Of a stretch of 64,000 bases of DNA, positions 54,332 through 63,392 are shown piece by piece. How positions within the stretch are numbered: the first letter of the stretch is position 1; each line of letters begins with the position of its first letter. This DNA comes from Micrococcales bacterium KH10 (GTDB lineage Bacteria; Actinomycetota; Actinomycetes; Actinomycetales; Cellulomonadaceae): assembly GCA_900188465.1 (NCBI GenBank), contig FZPE01000001.1, forward strand, positions 186,001-250,000. Reading direction: 5' to 3'. The notes under the pieces were generated by a model. The model saw only the letters and a program-made list of their open reading frames with translations, did no database searches and was not told where the DNA came from. Both the position numbers and the translations under genes were made by a program.

Positions 54332-54850
54332 GTGACCACCATGGCTGCACGCCCCTGGACCCCCGACGAAGACCAAAAACTCCGCAACCTCCACGCCAAC
54401 GAAATCAGTGTGCGACGCATCGCGGAAACCCTCGGACGCCCACGATCCACCGTGGCAAGCCGCATCAGACGTCTCGGGCTGAAATCCACACGGACTAAAA
54501 CCCTCGCTGCCACCCAAGCAAACATGGCAGACGCGAAATCACGACGAGCCAAAGCCGCCCTAGCCGAACTAGAAATCCTCGAACTGTCCCAAACACGCGC
54601 ACTCAAAACCCTCCGAGACGCCGAACCATGGCAAACCGTCCTGCGCGGCGAAATGGGCATCGAAGAACCCAAAGACGTCGGCTTCGTCCCACCGAGGGAC
54701 ATGCGCGAAGAGTCCTCAGCACGCGCATCCATGGCCGCCACCGTAGACAGGCTCACCATCGAAGACAACGGAGCCGCAGCAGCAGCCAGCATGCTCGAAC
54801 GCCTCGCCGGGGCCATCGGCATACCAAACCTCGAAACCGACGACCAATGA
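54332..54850 (+). CDS. Small terminase subunit
   Basis: A 172-residue DNA-recognition subunit of the packaging motor. A Myb/HTH-like domain is at the N terminus (WTPDEDQKLRNLHANEISVR; TVASRIRRLGL), a coiled-coil oligomerisation stretch follows (KAALAELEILELSQTRALKT), then an acidic C terminus. GTG at 54332 or ATG at 54341 can serve as start. It overlaps the large terminase gene by 4 nt. Confidence 0.8.
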   Translation: MTTMAARPWTPDEDQKLRNLHANEISVRRIAETLGRPRSTVASRIRRLGLKSTRTKTLAATQANMADAKSRRAKAALAELEILELSQTRALKTLRDAEPWQTVLRGEMGIEEPKDVGFVPPRDMREESSARASMAATVDRLTIEDNGAAAAASMLERLAGAIGIPNLETDDQ

Positions 54851-56091
54851 ACATCGACATGGGTGTGTCGCCCAAACAACTCGACTTCCTGCGGAACTCG
54901 ACCACAACCGTGTCCCTACTCGAAGGCTCAATCCGTTCCGGGAAAACAATCATCAGCCTGCTGCGCTGGCTGTTCTACATAGTCAAAGCCCCACGCGGCG
55001 GCGAACTCGTAATGATCGGACGCACCAGAGACGCTGTCTGGCGTAACTGCATCGCCCCACTCCAAAACCCCGACCTATTCGCCCCGTTCGACAAACAAAC
55101 CATCGGGAACTACGGCGCCCCCACCGTCCGCATCCTCGGACGCAGAGTCCACGTCCTCGGAGCATCCGACGCTAAAGCCGAAAAAGTCCTTCGAGGCATG
55201 ACCGTCGCAGGTGCCTACGTCGACGAAGCCACCACAGTCCCAGAAGAATTCTTCACACAACTCCTAGGACGCATGAGCGTCACCGGCGCACAACTGTTCG
55301 CTACAACCAACCCCGACAACCCCGCTCACTGGCTGCGGCGCAAGTTCCTCGACCGCATCAAAACCATGCCGCACTGGCGTTCCTGGCATTTCGTCATGGA
55401 CGACAACCCATCGCTGACAGCCAAATATCGTGCCGAGCAAGAAGCGAACTTCACCGGCCTCTGGTACCGGCGTTTCATCCTCGGTGAATGGGTCGCAGCT
55501 GAAGGCGCTATCTACGCTGACTGGGACCCAGAAAAGCACGTGATCGACGAACTGCCCGACATGGATCGGATGATCGCTGTTGGTGTGGACCACGGCATCA
55601 CGAACCCGTCAGCCGGCATCCTGCTCGGTATCAGTGGCGGTGTGATGTACGCAGCCGATGAGTGGTGGCTAGACGGTTCCACCATGCAGGTCAAGCCAAC
55701 GGTGGCGCAACAGTCCGCCTCCTTACGTGGCTGGCTCAATGATCCCCAGCATGGTGGGCAGCGCGCCCAGTTCGTCTGTGTTGACCCCGCAGCAGCCGCA
55801 TTCCGCACACAGTTGCAGGTAGACGGTACTACCGGTCTCGCTATCGCTGACAACGACGTGGCCTACGGAATCCCGCTCGTCGCATCACTACTTGGCTCTG
55901 GCCAACTGAAGGTCCACAAGAGTGCCGAGAACCTGATCCGCGAATTCCCTGGCTACTCCTGGGACCCGGAAGCCACGTTGAAGGGCAAAGACCAACCAAT
56001 CAAAGTCTCAGACCACGCACTCGACGCCCTTAGGTACGGAATAACTACCACCGAATCACTCTGGCGATCACACCTCCGAGTTGCCGCATAA
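54847..56091 (+). CDS. Large terminase subunit
   Basis: A 414-residue packaging ATPase/nuclease. Walker A is GSIRSGKT (27-34) and Walker B AYVDEAT (123-129). The motif FATTNPDNPAHWL lies near 151. The RNase H-like nuclease shows D249 (GVDHGITNP), D313 (CVDPAAAAF) and the SDHALDALRYG block (D389, D393). The full length for this terminase class. Confidence 0.93.
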   Translation: MNIDMGVSPKQLDFLRNSTTTVSLLEGSIRSGKTIISLLRWLFYIVKAPRGGELVMIGRTRDAVWRNCIAPLQNPDLFAPFDKQTIGNYGAPTVRILGRRVHVLGASDAKAEKVLRGMTVAGAYVDEATTVPEEFFTQLLGRMSVTGAQLFATTNPDNPAHWLRRKFLDRIKTMPHWRSWHFVMDDNPSLTAKYRAEQEANFTGLWYRRFILGEWVAAEGAIYADWDPEKHVIDELPDMDRMIAVGVDHGITNPSAGILLGISGGVMYAADEWWLDGSTMQVKPTVAQQSASLRGWLNDPQHGGQRAQFVCVDPAAAAFRTQLQVDGTTGLAIADNDVAYGIPLVASLLGSGQLKVHKSAENLIREFPGYSWDPEATLKGKDQPIKVSDHALDALRYGITTTESLWRSHLRVAA

Positions 56092-56108
56092 CCCAGAAGG
56101 GAGTGATC

Positions 56109-57632
56109 ATGCCGCTCCCTCAAGCGAACACTTCTTGGCCACCAAAGGAACTCTCACCGATCCTTGATCAGATCAGCACGTGGAACGCCTGGTATGTCGG
56201 CAATCCTGAACGCCTAGAAAAGGCCTACCGTAGCGGCTCACAAGCCAAGACTCGACCCTCACAACTCGCTGGCGGTGTGGTCGGGAAGGTCTCGCGATGG
56301 TGGTGGGGCCGCCCACAAGTTGATGGAAAGTCCACCCCCGCGAAACTACACATCCCAGCTGCCGCTGACCTCGCTGTCGCTTCCGCTGACCTGCTGTTCT
56401 CTGAACCACCCGTGATCACCGCAGGCGATAAGACGACTCAGGATCACATCACCGGCTATGTCGATGATGGTTTGCTAACCGGGTTCGCTGAGGCCGCCGA
56501 GATCTCCGCAGCGTTGGGTGGCGTATACCTGCGTGCCACCTGGGACCAGAAACTTGCCCAGCACGCGTTCATCAGTCGTGTGGATGCTGACGCCGCGTTG
56601 CCTACGTTCCGGTGGGGTCGCTTGGTTGCTGTGACGTTCTGGCATGTTGTCCACCAGGACAACAACACCGTGCTACGCCATGTGGAAGCTCACGAAACCG
56701 ACAGTCTTGGTATCGGCGTGGTGTTCCACGGCCTGTATCAGGGCACGCCGGACAACCTTGGGCGACAGATCCCCTTGTCTGAGCATCCCTCGACCACTGG
56801 CCTGCAGGTCGATGCTGACTCGAAGATCAGTACCCTTACCCCTGGTCTTGATGTCGTTTATGTGCCGAACCAAACCCCGAACCGGCTGTGGCGTACCGAC
56901 CCGATCGGCACCAACCTTGGACGCTCCGACTATGACGGTGTTGAACCGCTCATGGACGCACTCGATGAGACCTGGTCATCGTGGATCCGTGATCTACGTC
57001 TTGGCAAGGCACGACTGATTGCTGCTGACTCGCTGCTAGAGGATAAAGGGCCAGGCAAAGGGTCCGTGCTCGATCTAGATCGTGAAATTTGGTCATCCGT
57101 CAACGCAATTCAGCGCACAGATCAACCCGGTCTGCCGATTGAGCAGGTCCAGTTCGCTATCCGTGTTGAGGAGCACAAGGCTACTGCTGACGCGCTGTTG
57201 GAGCAGATCCGCCGCACCGCCGGCTATAGCGCGCAAACGTTCGCTGAGGGTCAAGTCACCCACCAACAGACCGCAACTGAAGTCACCGCTCGTGAACGCC
57301 GTTCGTATCTGACCAGGGACCGCAAAGTGCGGGCGTGGCAACCAGCAGCACGCACCCTGATCAAGAAGCTGTTGGAGATCGACAAGGCCGTGTTCAACGC
57401 GAACGTGAATCCCGATGATCTGGTGTTCCAGTTCGCTGATGGTGTCCAAGAGTCCCCCGAAACCCTTGCCCGTACCGCGACGTTGTTGAAGCAGGCTGAG
57501 GCCGCGTCGGTGAAGACGTTGGTGCAGTTTGTTCACCCGGAATGGGACGACACCGCAGTGGAAGCAGAAACTCAACTGATCTTGCAGGAACGTGGCAACA
57601 CCGTCGAGAACCCGTTCGAGCTGACGGAGTAA
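56109..57632 (+). CDS. Portal protein
   Basis: A 507-residue portal, the dodecameric channel at the capsid vertex. Characteristic segments are a Trp-rich N terminus (STWNAWYVGNPERL), the wing region, a long stem/crown helix (KATADALLEQIRRTAGYSAQ then TATEVTARERRSYL) and a C-terminal helix. It lies between terminase and MuF genes. AAGGGAG precedes the ATG at 56109. Confidence 0.88.
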   Translation: MPLPQANTSWPPKELSPILDQISTWNAWYVGNPERLEKAYRSGSQAKTRPSQLAGGVVGKVSRWWWGRPQVDGKSTPAKLHIPAAADLAVASADLLFSEPPVITAGDKTTQDHITGYVDDGLLTGFAEAAEISAALGGVYLRATWDQKLAQHAFISRVDADAALPTFRWGRLVAVTFWHVVHQDNNTVLRHVEAHETDSLGIGVVFHGLYQGTPDNLGRQIPLSEHPSTTGLQVDADSKISTLTPGLDVVYVPNQTPNRLWRTDPIGTNLGRSDYDGVEPLMDALDETWSSWIRDLRLGKARLIAADSLLEDKGPGKGSVLDLDREIWSSVNAIQRTDQPGLPIEQVQFAIRVEEHKATADALLEQIRRTAGYSAQTFAEGQVTHQQTATEVTARERRSYLTRDRKVRAWQPAARTLIKKLLEIDKAVFNANVNPDDLVFQFADGVQESPETLARTATLLKQAEAASVKTLVQFVHPEWDDTAVEAETQLILQERGNTVENPFELTE

Positions 57633-57636
57633 ACCC

Positions 57637-59358
57637 ATGGCCTGGTTGCCCGACGACCGCGGCGCATTGTGGTGGCTGGCTCAAGATCTCGCAGCCGTGT
57701 TCGGTGAAGCTGAGCAGGAACTCGTCAAAGTCCTCGCCTCCGAACTGCGTGACCTACTGACCGATGATCCGGAACAACTCGCAGCCCGTGTCACCCGCCT
57801 CACCAAGTCCCGGGAAGCAGCTGAGCGCCTCGCTGAGCAACTGTCCGAATACACGCACGAGCAGATCCCACAGATCCTGGACACCGCAGCCCAGCACGGC
57901 GCGAACGCTGCACTGACCGAGGTCGCCAAAGCCGCCACACTGCCGCCGGTGGCTGTGGCTGGTCCTATCGGTGCACCAGCTGTCACCGCCCTGGCCGGCG
58001 ACCTGACGAACGCGCTCGACGTTGTCACCCAGCGTGTGTTGCGTTTCCCCGATGATGTGTGGCGGCGTACCGTCGCGCAGACTTCCACCAACGTCCTGCT
58101 GGGACTGGACACGGGTAGACAGGCTCAAGCTCGCGCGTGGCAGAAGATCCTTACTGAGGGTGTCACATTCATCGATAAGTCGAACCGGCGTTGGAACACC
58201 GCAACCTATGTGGAGATGGCCACCAGAACCGCCACACGGCGCGCGTGGGAAGCCCAACACGTCGCAACGATGGCCGATCATGGCATCAACCTCGTCACCA
58301 TCACGGTCGGGTCTAGGGCATGTGAGAAGTGCGCAGCATGGGACGGAAAGATCCTGCGCACCGATCCCGGCCCCACCGGTGATGTGGTTGTTGACCGTGC
58401 TGACGGTGACGGAACCATGACCGTGTACATCGCGGGCACCCTCGATCAGGCGAAAGAACACGGCTGGCTGCACCCAAACTGCCGCTGCCGCCCCGTCGCC
58501 TACCTGCCCGGCATCAGCCGGGTCGAGACCAACACGCACTTTGACCCCGAAGGCCACGCCAACGAGCAAGAACTGCGCCGGCTCGAACGCGAAGTACGCA
58601 AAGCGAAGATGGAAGAAGCCGCCGCCCTCACACCCGAACAAAAGAAAGCCGCACGCGAGAAGGTTAGGGCACGGCAAGCCCAGATCCGTGACCACGTCGA
58701 CAAGACCGGCGTCCCGAGGCGTAGGGAACGTGAGCAACTCAACTACGGGCACCGCGTCGAGGTTGACGGTAAGCAGACTCGGGCCACTGATGGGCTGCCA
58801 TCGAGTACACGACTACATCAGGCTTCGATAGATCAATCGACTCGACCAGCGCGAATTGTCACAGAGACAGAAGATGTCTACGAAAAAGGCCTTCTAGCAG
58901 GGCTGCCCAACAAACAAACCGATCCACCGGACCTCGATGTCGCTGCATGGAAACAACGCCAAGGCGCCCTTGACGTCAATTTCCACGGCGAAACCCTGGA
59001 TCCTGCCGAAGTGCGGTTTGCTGAGAGGTTCGTCGCCAGGAATGAGCGATTCGAGTGGATCCCGCGAAACCGAACCGGAGCGGATGGGAAGTTGCTGCCC
59101 ACAAATGACTTCACGTGGATATCGCGCGAGGGCGAAGAGTGGGAACTGAAGAGCCCTCAAGCACCCGAGTATGAGGCAGTGAAGAACCGCTTACGCGACG
59201 ACATCCGAAAAGGGAAAACCCGGTTCATGGTGGATGTGGGAGAAGAAGAAGCCACGCCTCAGTTCCTACGAGGCCTCCAACGCTACGCAGAACGTCGAGG
59301 ACTGGACGGCGTCATCGTTCTTTCCGAGAACGGGCATCGCCTAACTCGCGTTTGGTAA
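57637..59358 (+). CDS. MuF-type minor capsid protein with C-terminal CdiA-type nuclease-like domain
   Basis: A 573-residue protein. Residues 1-295 form the minor head (MuF/capsid protein 2) part, with CEKCAAWDG (C229, C232) and HPNCRCRP (279-286). A charged helical linker follows (310-370). Residues about 440-573 form an added domain: PTNDFTWI, EEWELKSP (E503, K505), VKNRLRDDIRKGKTRFMVDV and LDGVIVLSENG. This pattern is that of CdiA C-terminal tRNA-nuclease (BECR-type) toxins. DNA at 58800-58960 is more AT-rich than its surroundings, which suggests acquisition. Phage MuF proteins fused to polymorphic toxins are known. No immunity gene follows. Confidence 0.82.
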   Translation: MAWLPDDRGALWWLAQDLAAVFGEAEQELVKVLASELRDLLTDDPEQLAARVTRLTKSREAAERLAEQLSEYTHEQIPQILDTAAQHGANAALTEVAKAATLPPVAVAGPIGAPAVTALAGDLTNALDVVTQRVLRFPDDVWRRTVAQTSTNVLLGLDTGRQAQARAWQKILTEGVTFIDKSNRRWNTATYVEMATRTATRRAWEAQHVATMADHGINLVTITVGSRACEKCAAWDGKILRTDPGPTGDVVVDRADGDGTMTVYIAGTLDQAKEHGWLHPNCRCRPVAYLPGISRVETNTHFDPEGHANEQELRRLEREVRKAKMEEAAALTPEQKKAAREKVRARQAQIRDHVDKTGVPRRREREQLNYGHRVEVDGKQTRATDGLPSSTRLHQASIDQSTRPARIVTETEDVYEKGLLAGLPNKQTDPPDLDVAAWKQRQGALDVNFHGETLDPAEVRFAERFVARNERFEWIPRNRTGADGKLLPTNDFTWISREGEEWELKSPQAPEYEAVKNRLRDDIRKGKTRFMVDVGEEEATPQFLRGLQRYAERRGLDGVIVLSENGHRLTRVW

Positions 59359-59361
59359 GAG

Positions 59362-59429
59362 CGAAGGGACGTCGGCCTCCGCGTTCATGTGGGCTGTTAT
59401 TTCAAGCCGGGCGGAGGGGCGTCCCTTCG
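59362..59429 (+). ncRNA. Long structured hairpin after the MuF-toxin gene
   Basis: Three nested stems line up: CGAAGGGACG/CGTCCCTTCG (10 bp), CCTCCGC/GCGGAGG (7 bp) and GGCT/AGCC (4 bp). Together they form one extended 68-nt hairpin starting 3 nt after the toxin stop. The 143-bp gap to the scaffold gene has no other ORF of note. It may be a terminator, RNA-processing site or small RNA. Confidence 0.55.
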
Positions 59430-59501
59430 GCAACAACATTACCGCACTACCCCTTGCCTATCAATGACACTAACCCACTACATAGCCCAGGAGGCTTTGC
59501 A

Positions 59502-60245
59502 ATGCGCAAGAACACTCATACTCGTTGGCAGGCCGCTACCCCCGGTGTGCCTGACCGGTTGAACCTGATGGGTATCCGGTTCATGTCGGCCGGTGAGGGC
59601 GGCGACGCTGGTACTGGCGGTCAAGACGGTGCCGGTAGTCAAGGCGAACAGCAGGCCCCAACGCCTACCCCAGGTGATCTCGCTGCGAAGGCCACAGCCG
59701 CACAACAGCAGCAGACCGAGACCGGGAACCAGTCTGGCGACAACCTGCCCGATGACCCCGCAGCGCTCAAGGCCGAGATCGCCCGGTTGCGCAAAGAGAA
59801 CGCAGGGGACCGCACCGCGGCGAAGACGAAGGCTGCCGAGGACGCTCAGGCCGCACTCACGCAGCAGATCGGCAAGGCCCTCGGGTTGATCAAGGATGAC
59901 GAGACCCCCGACCCGGCAGCGTTGACCGCACAACTCACCGAGCAGCAGGCGACCGCACGTCAGGCTCAGCTCGAACTCGCAGTGTTCAAAAACGCTGGCG
60001 CGAAGAACGCTGATCCGAGCGCCCTGCTCGATTCCCGGTCGTTCCTCGACTCGGTCAAGGACATCGACCCCACAGACACCGCCGCGATCACCGCGGCGAT
60101 TGAGAAGGCCGTCACGGCCAACCAGAAGCTTAAGGCCGTCCAGGCGGCGGCCTCCAACAGTGCTAACCATGCCGGTGGATCCGGTGAAAAAGGCACGAAA
60201 CCCACTTCACTTCAAGCCGCTGTCGCTAACCACTACAACGGCTAA
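59502..60245 (+). CDS. Capsid scaffolding protein
   Basis: A 247-residue protein with a disordered Gly/Gln-rich N-terminal region (AGEGGDAGTGGQDGAGSQ), long coiled-coil helices (PAALKAEIARLRKENAGDRT; LTEQQATARQAQLELAVF) and a short conserved C-terminal tail (LQAAVANHYNG) that would bind the capsid protein. It lies directly before the capsid gene. AGGAGG precedes the ATG. Confidence 0.85.
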   Translation: MRKNTHTRWQAATPGVPDRLNLMGIRFMSAGEGGDAGTGGQDGAGSQGEQQAPTPTPGDLAAKATAAQQQQTETGNQSGDNLPDDPAALKAEIARLRKENAGDRTAAKTKAAEDAQAALTQQIGKALGLIKDDETPDPAALTAQLTEQQATARQAQLELAVFKNAGAKNADPSALLDSRSFLDSVKDIDPTDTAAITAAIEKAVTANQKLKAVQAAASNSANHAGGSGEKGTKPTSLQAAVANHYNG

Positions 60246-60266
60246 CAATACCTTTGGAGGCACCTC

Positions 60267-61271
60267 ATGCCTGTTTCTCTCGCAGAAGCGAAGAACAACG
60301 CCACCGATGACATCGACGTGAGCGTTATTGACGAGTTCCGTAAGGAATCCGTCATTCTCGACACCATGATCTTTGATGACGTGGTCAACCCTGCTGGTGG
60401 TGGCGGCACCCTGACCTACGGCTACCGCCGACTGATCACCCAGCCCACTGCTGCGACCCGTGCGCTCGGCACCGAGTACACCCCACAGAACGTCACCACG
60501 CAGCGTTACAGCACTGACCTGGCGGTCATGGGTGGCGCGTTCGAAGTTGACCGTGTGATCGCCAAACTCGGCCCTGCCGCATCCGGTGCAGTGTCGTTGA
60601 ACTTGGCACAGAAGATCAAGGCCACCCGCACCGAATTCCAAGACCTGGTGATCAACGGTGACATTGCTACCGACGCGAACGGTTTCGATGGCCTCGACAA
60701 GGCCCTGGTCGGGTCTTCGACGGAGTTCCGTCCCACGGCGGTGACCGACTGGACCGATTTCGATACCGCGAACCGTGCCGAACACAAGGCCCTCGACGAC
60801 CTTGACGAGTTCCTGGCCCTGCTCGACGGCACGCCAACGATCATCCTCGGCAACGCCAAGGCCCTGGCTCGGGTGCGTGCTGCGGCACGCCGCGCAGGGA
60901 TGTACACCCGTAACCCTGTTGAAGGTCTGATGGGTGCGAACGGTCGCCCGATCGTGCGCGAGACCTATGGCGACATTGTGTTTGCTGACCCCGGTGCGAA
61001 GGCCGGTACGAATGACCCGATCATCCCGGTCGAAGCCCGCACTGTGGGCGGCTCATCGGTGACTGGTCTGACTGACCTGTTCGCCTACCGTGTCGGCCTC
61101 GATGGCTTCCACGGACTTTCGACCGTGGGCGGTCAGGTAGTCAGCACCTGGTTGCCTGACTTCAACTCCGCTGGTGCGGTCAAGAAGGGTGAGGTCGAAC
61201 TCGGCCCCGTCGGTGTCGCGCTCAAAGCGACCAAAGCGGCCGCAGTCTTCCGGAACGTCAAAGTCCAATAG
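60267..61271 (+). CDS. Major capsid protein
   Basis: A 334-residue HK97-fold capsid protein. The N-terminal arm (MPVSLAEAKNNATDDIDV) is short; there is no large cleaved prohead domain, in line with the separate scaffold gene. Typical elements include DLVINGDIATDANGFDGLDK and VRETYGDIVFADPGAK. GGAGG precedes the start. Confidence 0.88.
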   Translation: MPVSLAEAKNNATDDIDVSVIDEFRKESVILDTMIFDDVVNPAGGGGTLTYGYRRLITQPTAATRALGTEYTPQNVTTQRYSTDLAVMGGAFEVDRVIAKLGPAASGAVSLNLAQKIKATRTEFQDLVINGDIATDANGFDGLDKALVGSSTEFRPTAVTDWTDFDTANRAEHKALDDLDEFLALLDGTPTIILGNAKALARVRAAARRAGMYTRNPVEGLMGANGRPIVRETYGDIVFADPGAKAGTNDPIIPVEARTVGGSSVTGLTDLFAYRVGLDGFHGLSTVGGQVVSTWLPDFNSAGAVKKGEVELGPVGVALKATKAAAVFRNVKVQ

Positions 61272-61335
61272 TTCGCTGGCAGTCAGCAGTGATGCTCCCT
61301 GCTGGCTGCCAGCCACACCCGCCCAGGAGGGCACC

Positions 61336-61674
61336 ATGGCACGAGTAACCGCACCCGTGAGCGATTTCACGGGAAAAGTAGCAGGCACCGACTTCGTGGA
61401 CGGTGTCGGGCAAACCGACAACCCCGCCTCACTGGCGTACTTCTTCCGACAGGGCTACACCGTCGACGTTGAGGCCGAAGACCTCACCGAGAAGTTCGCT
61501 ACCTGGTCCGAAACGAAGGACTTCAAGGGCGCAACCAAGGCACAGCTGGTGGCGTTCGCTGAGCAGCATGACCCGGTCATTGACCTGGGTGAGGCCAGTA
61601 CGAAGGCCGAGATTTTGGCTGTGATCGAAGCCGCCCTCGCCGACAACGGCGGGGACGGTGAGCCGGAAGAGTAA
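61336..61674 (+). CDS. Small head protein with HeH/LEM-like end
   Basis: A 112-residue acidic protein. The C-terminal segment GATKAQLVAFAEQHDPVIDL ... ASTKAEILAVIEAAL resembles the HeH/LEM helix-extension-helix found in small phage proteins placed after capsid genes. It may decorate or stabilise the head. Confidence 0.6.
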   Translation: MARVTAPVSDFTGKVAGTDFVDGVGQTDNPASLAYFFRQGYTVDVEAEDLTEKFATWSETKDFKGATKAQLVAFAEQHDPVIDLGEASTKAEILAVIEAALADNGGDGEPEE

Positions 61675-61687
61675 GCCGCTTCTGATC

Positions 61688-61808
61688 TGAGGTGTGGGGG
61701 CGTCAACAACCGCCACCACTTTGCATTGCTCCGGTTGAAGGCCGGTTGGCGGGTTTCATGGTGGTCTTTCGCCCGCTGTAGCACCGCGTCCTGCGCCCCC
61801 ACACCTCA
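61688..61808. repeat. 121-bp element with 15-bp perfect terminal inverted repeats
   Basis: TGAGGTGTGGGGGCG (61688-61702) is the exact reverse complement of the element's other end (61794-61808). The interior has further pairing options (CCACCA/TGGTGG; GCGGG/CCCGC; CCGG/CCGG). It fills the 167-bp gap between two head genes and contains no convincing ORF. It could be a structured RNA or a miniature transposon-like element; no clear target duplication is seen. Confidence 0.65.
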
Positions 61809-61841
61809 CAACCACCAACAATCACATAGGGAGGCCTGCTG

Positions 61842-62273
61842 ATGCTCGTGTATGCCACTGAGAGTGACCTTGCGGCATGGTTTTCCCCAGACCAACCACC
61901 CGAAGCATCTCAACGAGTGATAGCACGCGCCTCTCGTCTGGTGCGCCGCGCCACGATCAACGACCTCTACACCACCGATGCGACCGGGATGCCGACTGAT
62001 GCGAAGGTCCGGCAGGCGTTTCGGGATGCGGTGTGCTCACAGATCGAAACCTGGGCGGCCGCTGATGTTGACCCGGCAGCGGGCGCAGTCCAGACCGGTA
62101 AGCAGACTGTCGCGGCGAAGAAGATCGGGTCAGCACAAGTCAGCTACTTCGCTGGCGCTGCTGGCTCGGTCACCGCGATGACCACGCGTGCTAACGCTGC
62201 GACACGGTTGTCCGAGGACGCGGTGATGATTCTGCGTGACGCAGGACTGGCCTCTGCGGGGCCGTTCGCATGA
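61842..62273 (+). CDS. Head-tail connector (adaptor) protein
   Basis: A 143-residue helical protein (ASQRVIARASRLVRRATIND; KVRQAFRDAVCSQIETWAAA) of the gp6/adaptor type that binds the portal. It is the first of four neck genes that overlap by 4 nt each. Confidence 0.75.
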   Translation: MLVYATESDLAAWFSPDQPPEASQRVIARASRLVRRATINDLYTTDATGMPTDAKVRQAFRDAVCSQIETWAAADVDPAAGAVQTGKQTVAAKKIGSAQVSYFAGAAGSVTAMTTRANAATRLSEDAVMILRDAGLASAGPFA

Positions 62274-62599
62274 GCACGGCGGCCGAGTTTGACGAGTTCT
62301 GGGTCCACACCGTCACCGTGCGCACGCTGATCGGGACTGGCGCTTACGGTGACGTGCACGCCGAACCGGTCGAAGTGACCTGTTTCGCTGAGGACAAACG
62401 CCGCCTGGTCCGCAACTCGGACGGCAAAGAAGTCATCTCAGAGACCACCCTGTCCGGCCCTGTCGAACGGTCCCTGATCTGGACACCAGGCTCACTTGTG
62501 ACACTGCCGTCAGGGCGTGAAGCAACCGTCATCACCACGTCAACATTCACCTCAGGTGACCTCGACCTGCCCGATCACAGTGAGGCGGTACTGACATGA
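62270..62599 (+). CDS. Head closure (stopper) protein
   Basis: A 109-residue beta-rich protein (FWVHTVTVRTLIGTGAYGDV; EVTCFAEDKRRLV) with the size and place of head-closure proteins. It overlaps both neighbours by 4 nt. Confidence 0.68.
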   Translation: MSTAAEFDEFWVHTVTVRTLIGTGAYGDVHAEPVEVTCFAEDKRRLVRNSDGKEVISETTLSGPVERSLIWTPGSLVTLPSGREATVITTSTFTSGDLDLPDHSEAVLT

Positions 62600-62925
62600 G
62601 CCTCGATGCAGCACTCGCTCAGATTAAAGCCGCAGCCCAGCAAGGACTCGCTAAGTGCGGTGACCATGTCGTCGCGCAGACCGTGCCACTCACGCCCCTC
62701 AAAGACGGTGACCTGCGGTCCTCGTTGACTGTGACCGAGCACGAAGGCGGTCACGCCGTGGTGGTTGGCTCTGACCTGGTGTACGCGGCGCGCCGTCATG
62801 AAGAACCCGCGAAGAACTATTCCGAGCCGGGCACGGGCTTCAAGTACTTGGAGCGTGGAGCCAATGCTGCGTCGGGTGATTTCGAGGCGATCATCGGCGG
62901 TCAGATCAAACGAGCCACATCATGA
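62596..62925 (+). CDS. HK97-gp10-type neck/tail component
   Basis: A 109-residue protein with N-terminal helix then TPLKDGDLRSSLTV, HAVVVGSDLVYAARRHEEP and GFKYLERGAN. This is the layout of HK97 gp10-like head-tail proteins. Overlaps both neighbours by 4 nt. Confidence 0.75.
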   Translation: MSLDAALAQIKAAAQQGLAKCGDHVVAQTVPLTPLKDGDLRSSLTVTEHEGGHAVVVGSDLVYAARRHEEPAKNYSEPGTGFKYLERGANAASGDFEAIIGGQIKRATS

Positions 62926-63365
62926 CCTGGCTTGAAGACCTCACGAAGGGTCTCGGCGGGTGGCTCGCCGCCCAGGGCATCGGCGCCTGGAATGAGAACG
63001 GCATCTACGCCCCCACAGATACCGCCATCGTGGTCGGGCTACTGCCAGCCAAGAACGACACCGCTATTGCATTGACCCCGTATCCGGTGCAGTCAAAACC
63101 AGGGCAAACGGACACGATCATCGGCGTACAAGCCCGCATCCGCGCCGGCACACGCCACCCACTCGGCGCCACCGGCATTTCGGAACAGATCTTCGATGTG
63201 CTCGACGGTGCCCGCCACCAAACCATGAACGGTGTGCACGTCACCCTCGCATGGCGCACCATTTCGACTCCCCCAGCACCTGACGAGAACGGCAGGCCCG
63301 TCCTCGCCGACACGTACTACTTCCATGCTGCTCGCCCAGGTGGCCAGTGGCGGGACGACACCTAA
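62922..63365 (+). CDS. Tail terminator protein
   Basis: A 147-residue protein (LGGWLAAQGIGAWNENGIYA; TDTIIGVQARIRAGTRHPLG; ISEQIFDVLDGARHQTMNG) of the minor-capsid/tail-terminator type that caps the tail tube. It is last in the neck gene string and precedes the tail tube gene. Confidence 0.75.
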   Translation: MTWLEDLTKGLGGWLAAQGIGAWNENGIYAPTDTAIVVGLLPAKNDTAIALTPYPVQSKPGQTDTIIGVQARIRAGTRHPLGATGISEQIFDVLDGARHQTMNGVHVTLAWRTISTPPAPDENGRPVLADTYYFHAARPGGQWRDDT

Positions 63366-63392
63366 ACCATCTCGCCTACAGGAGGCACCATC

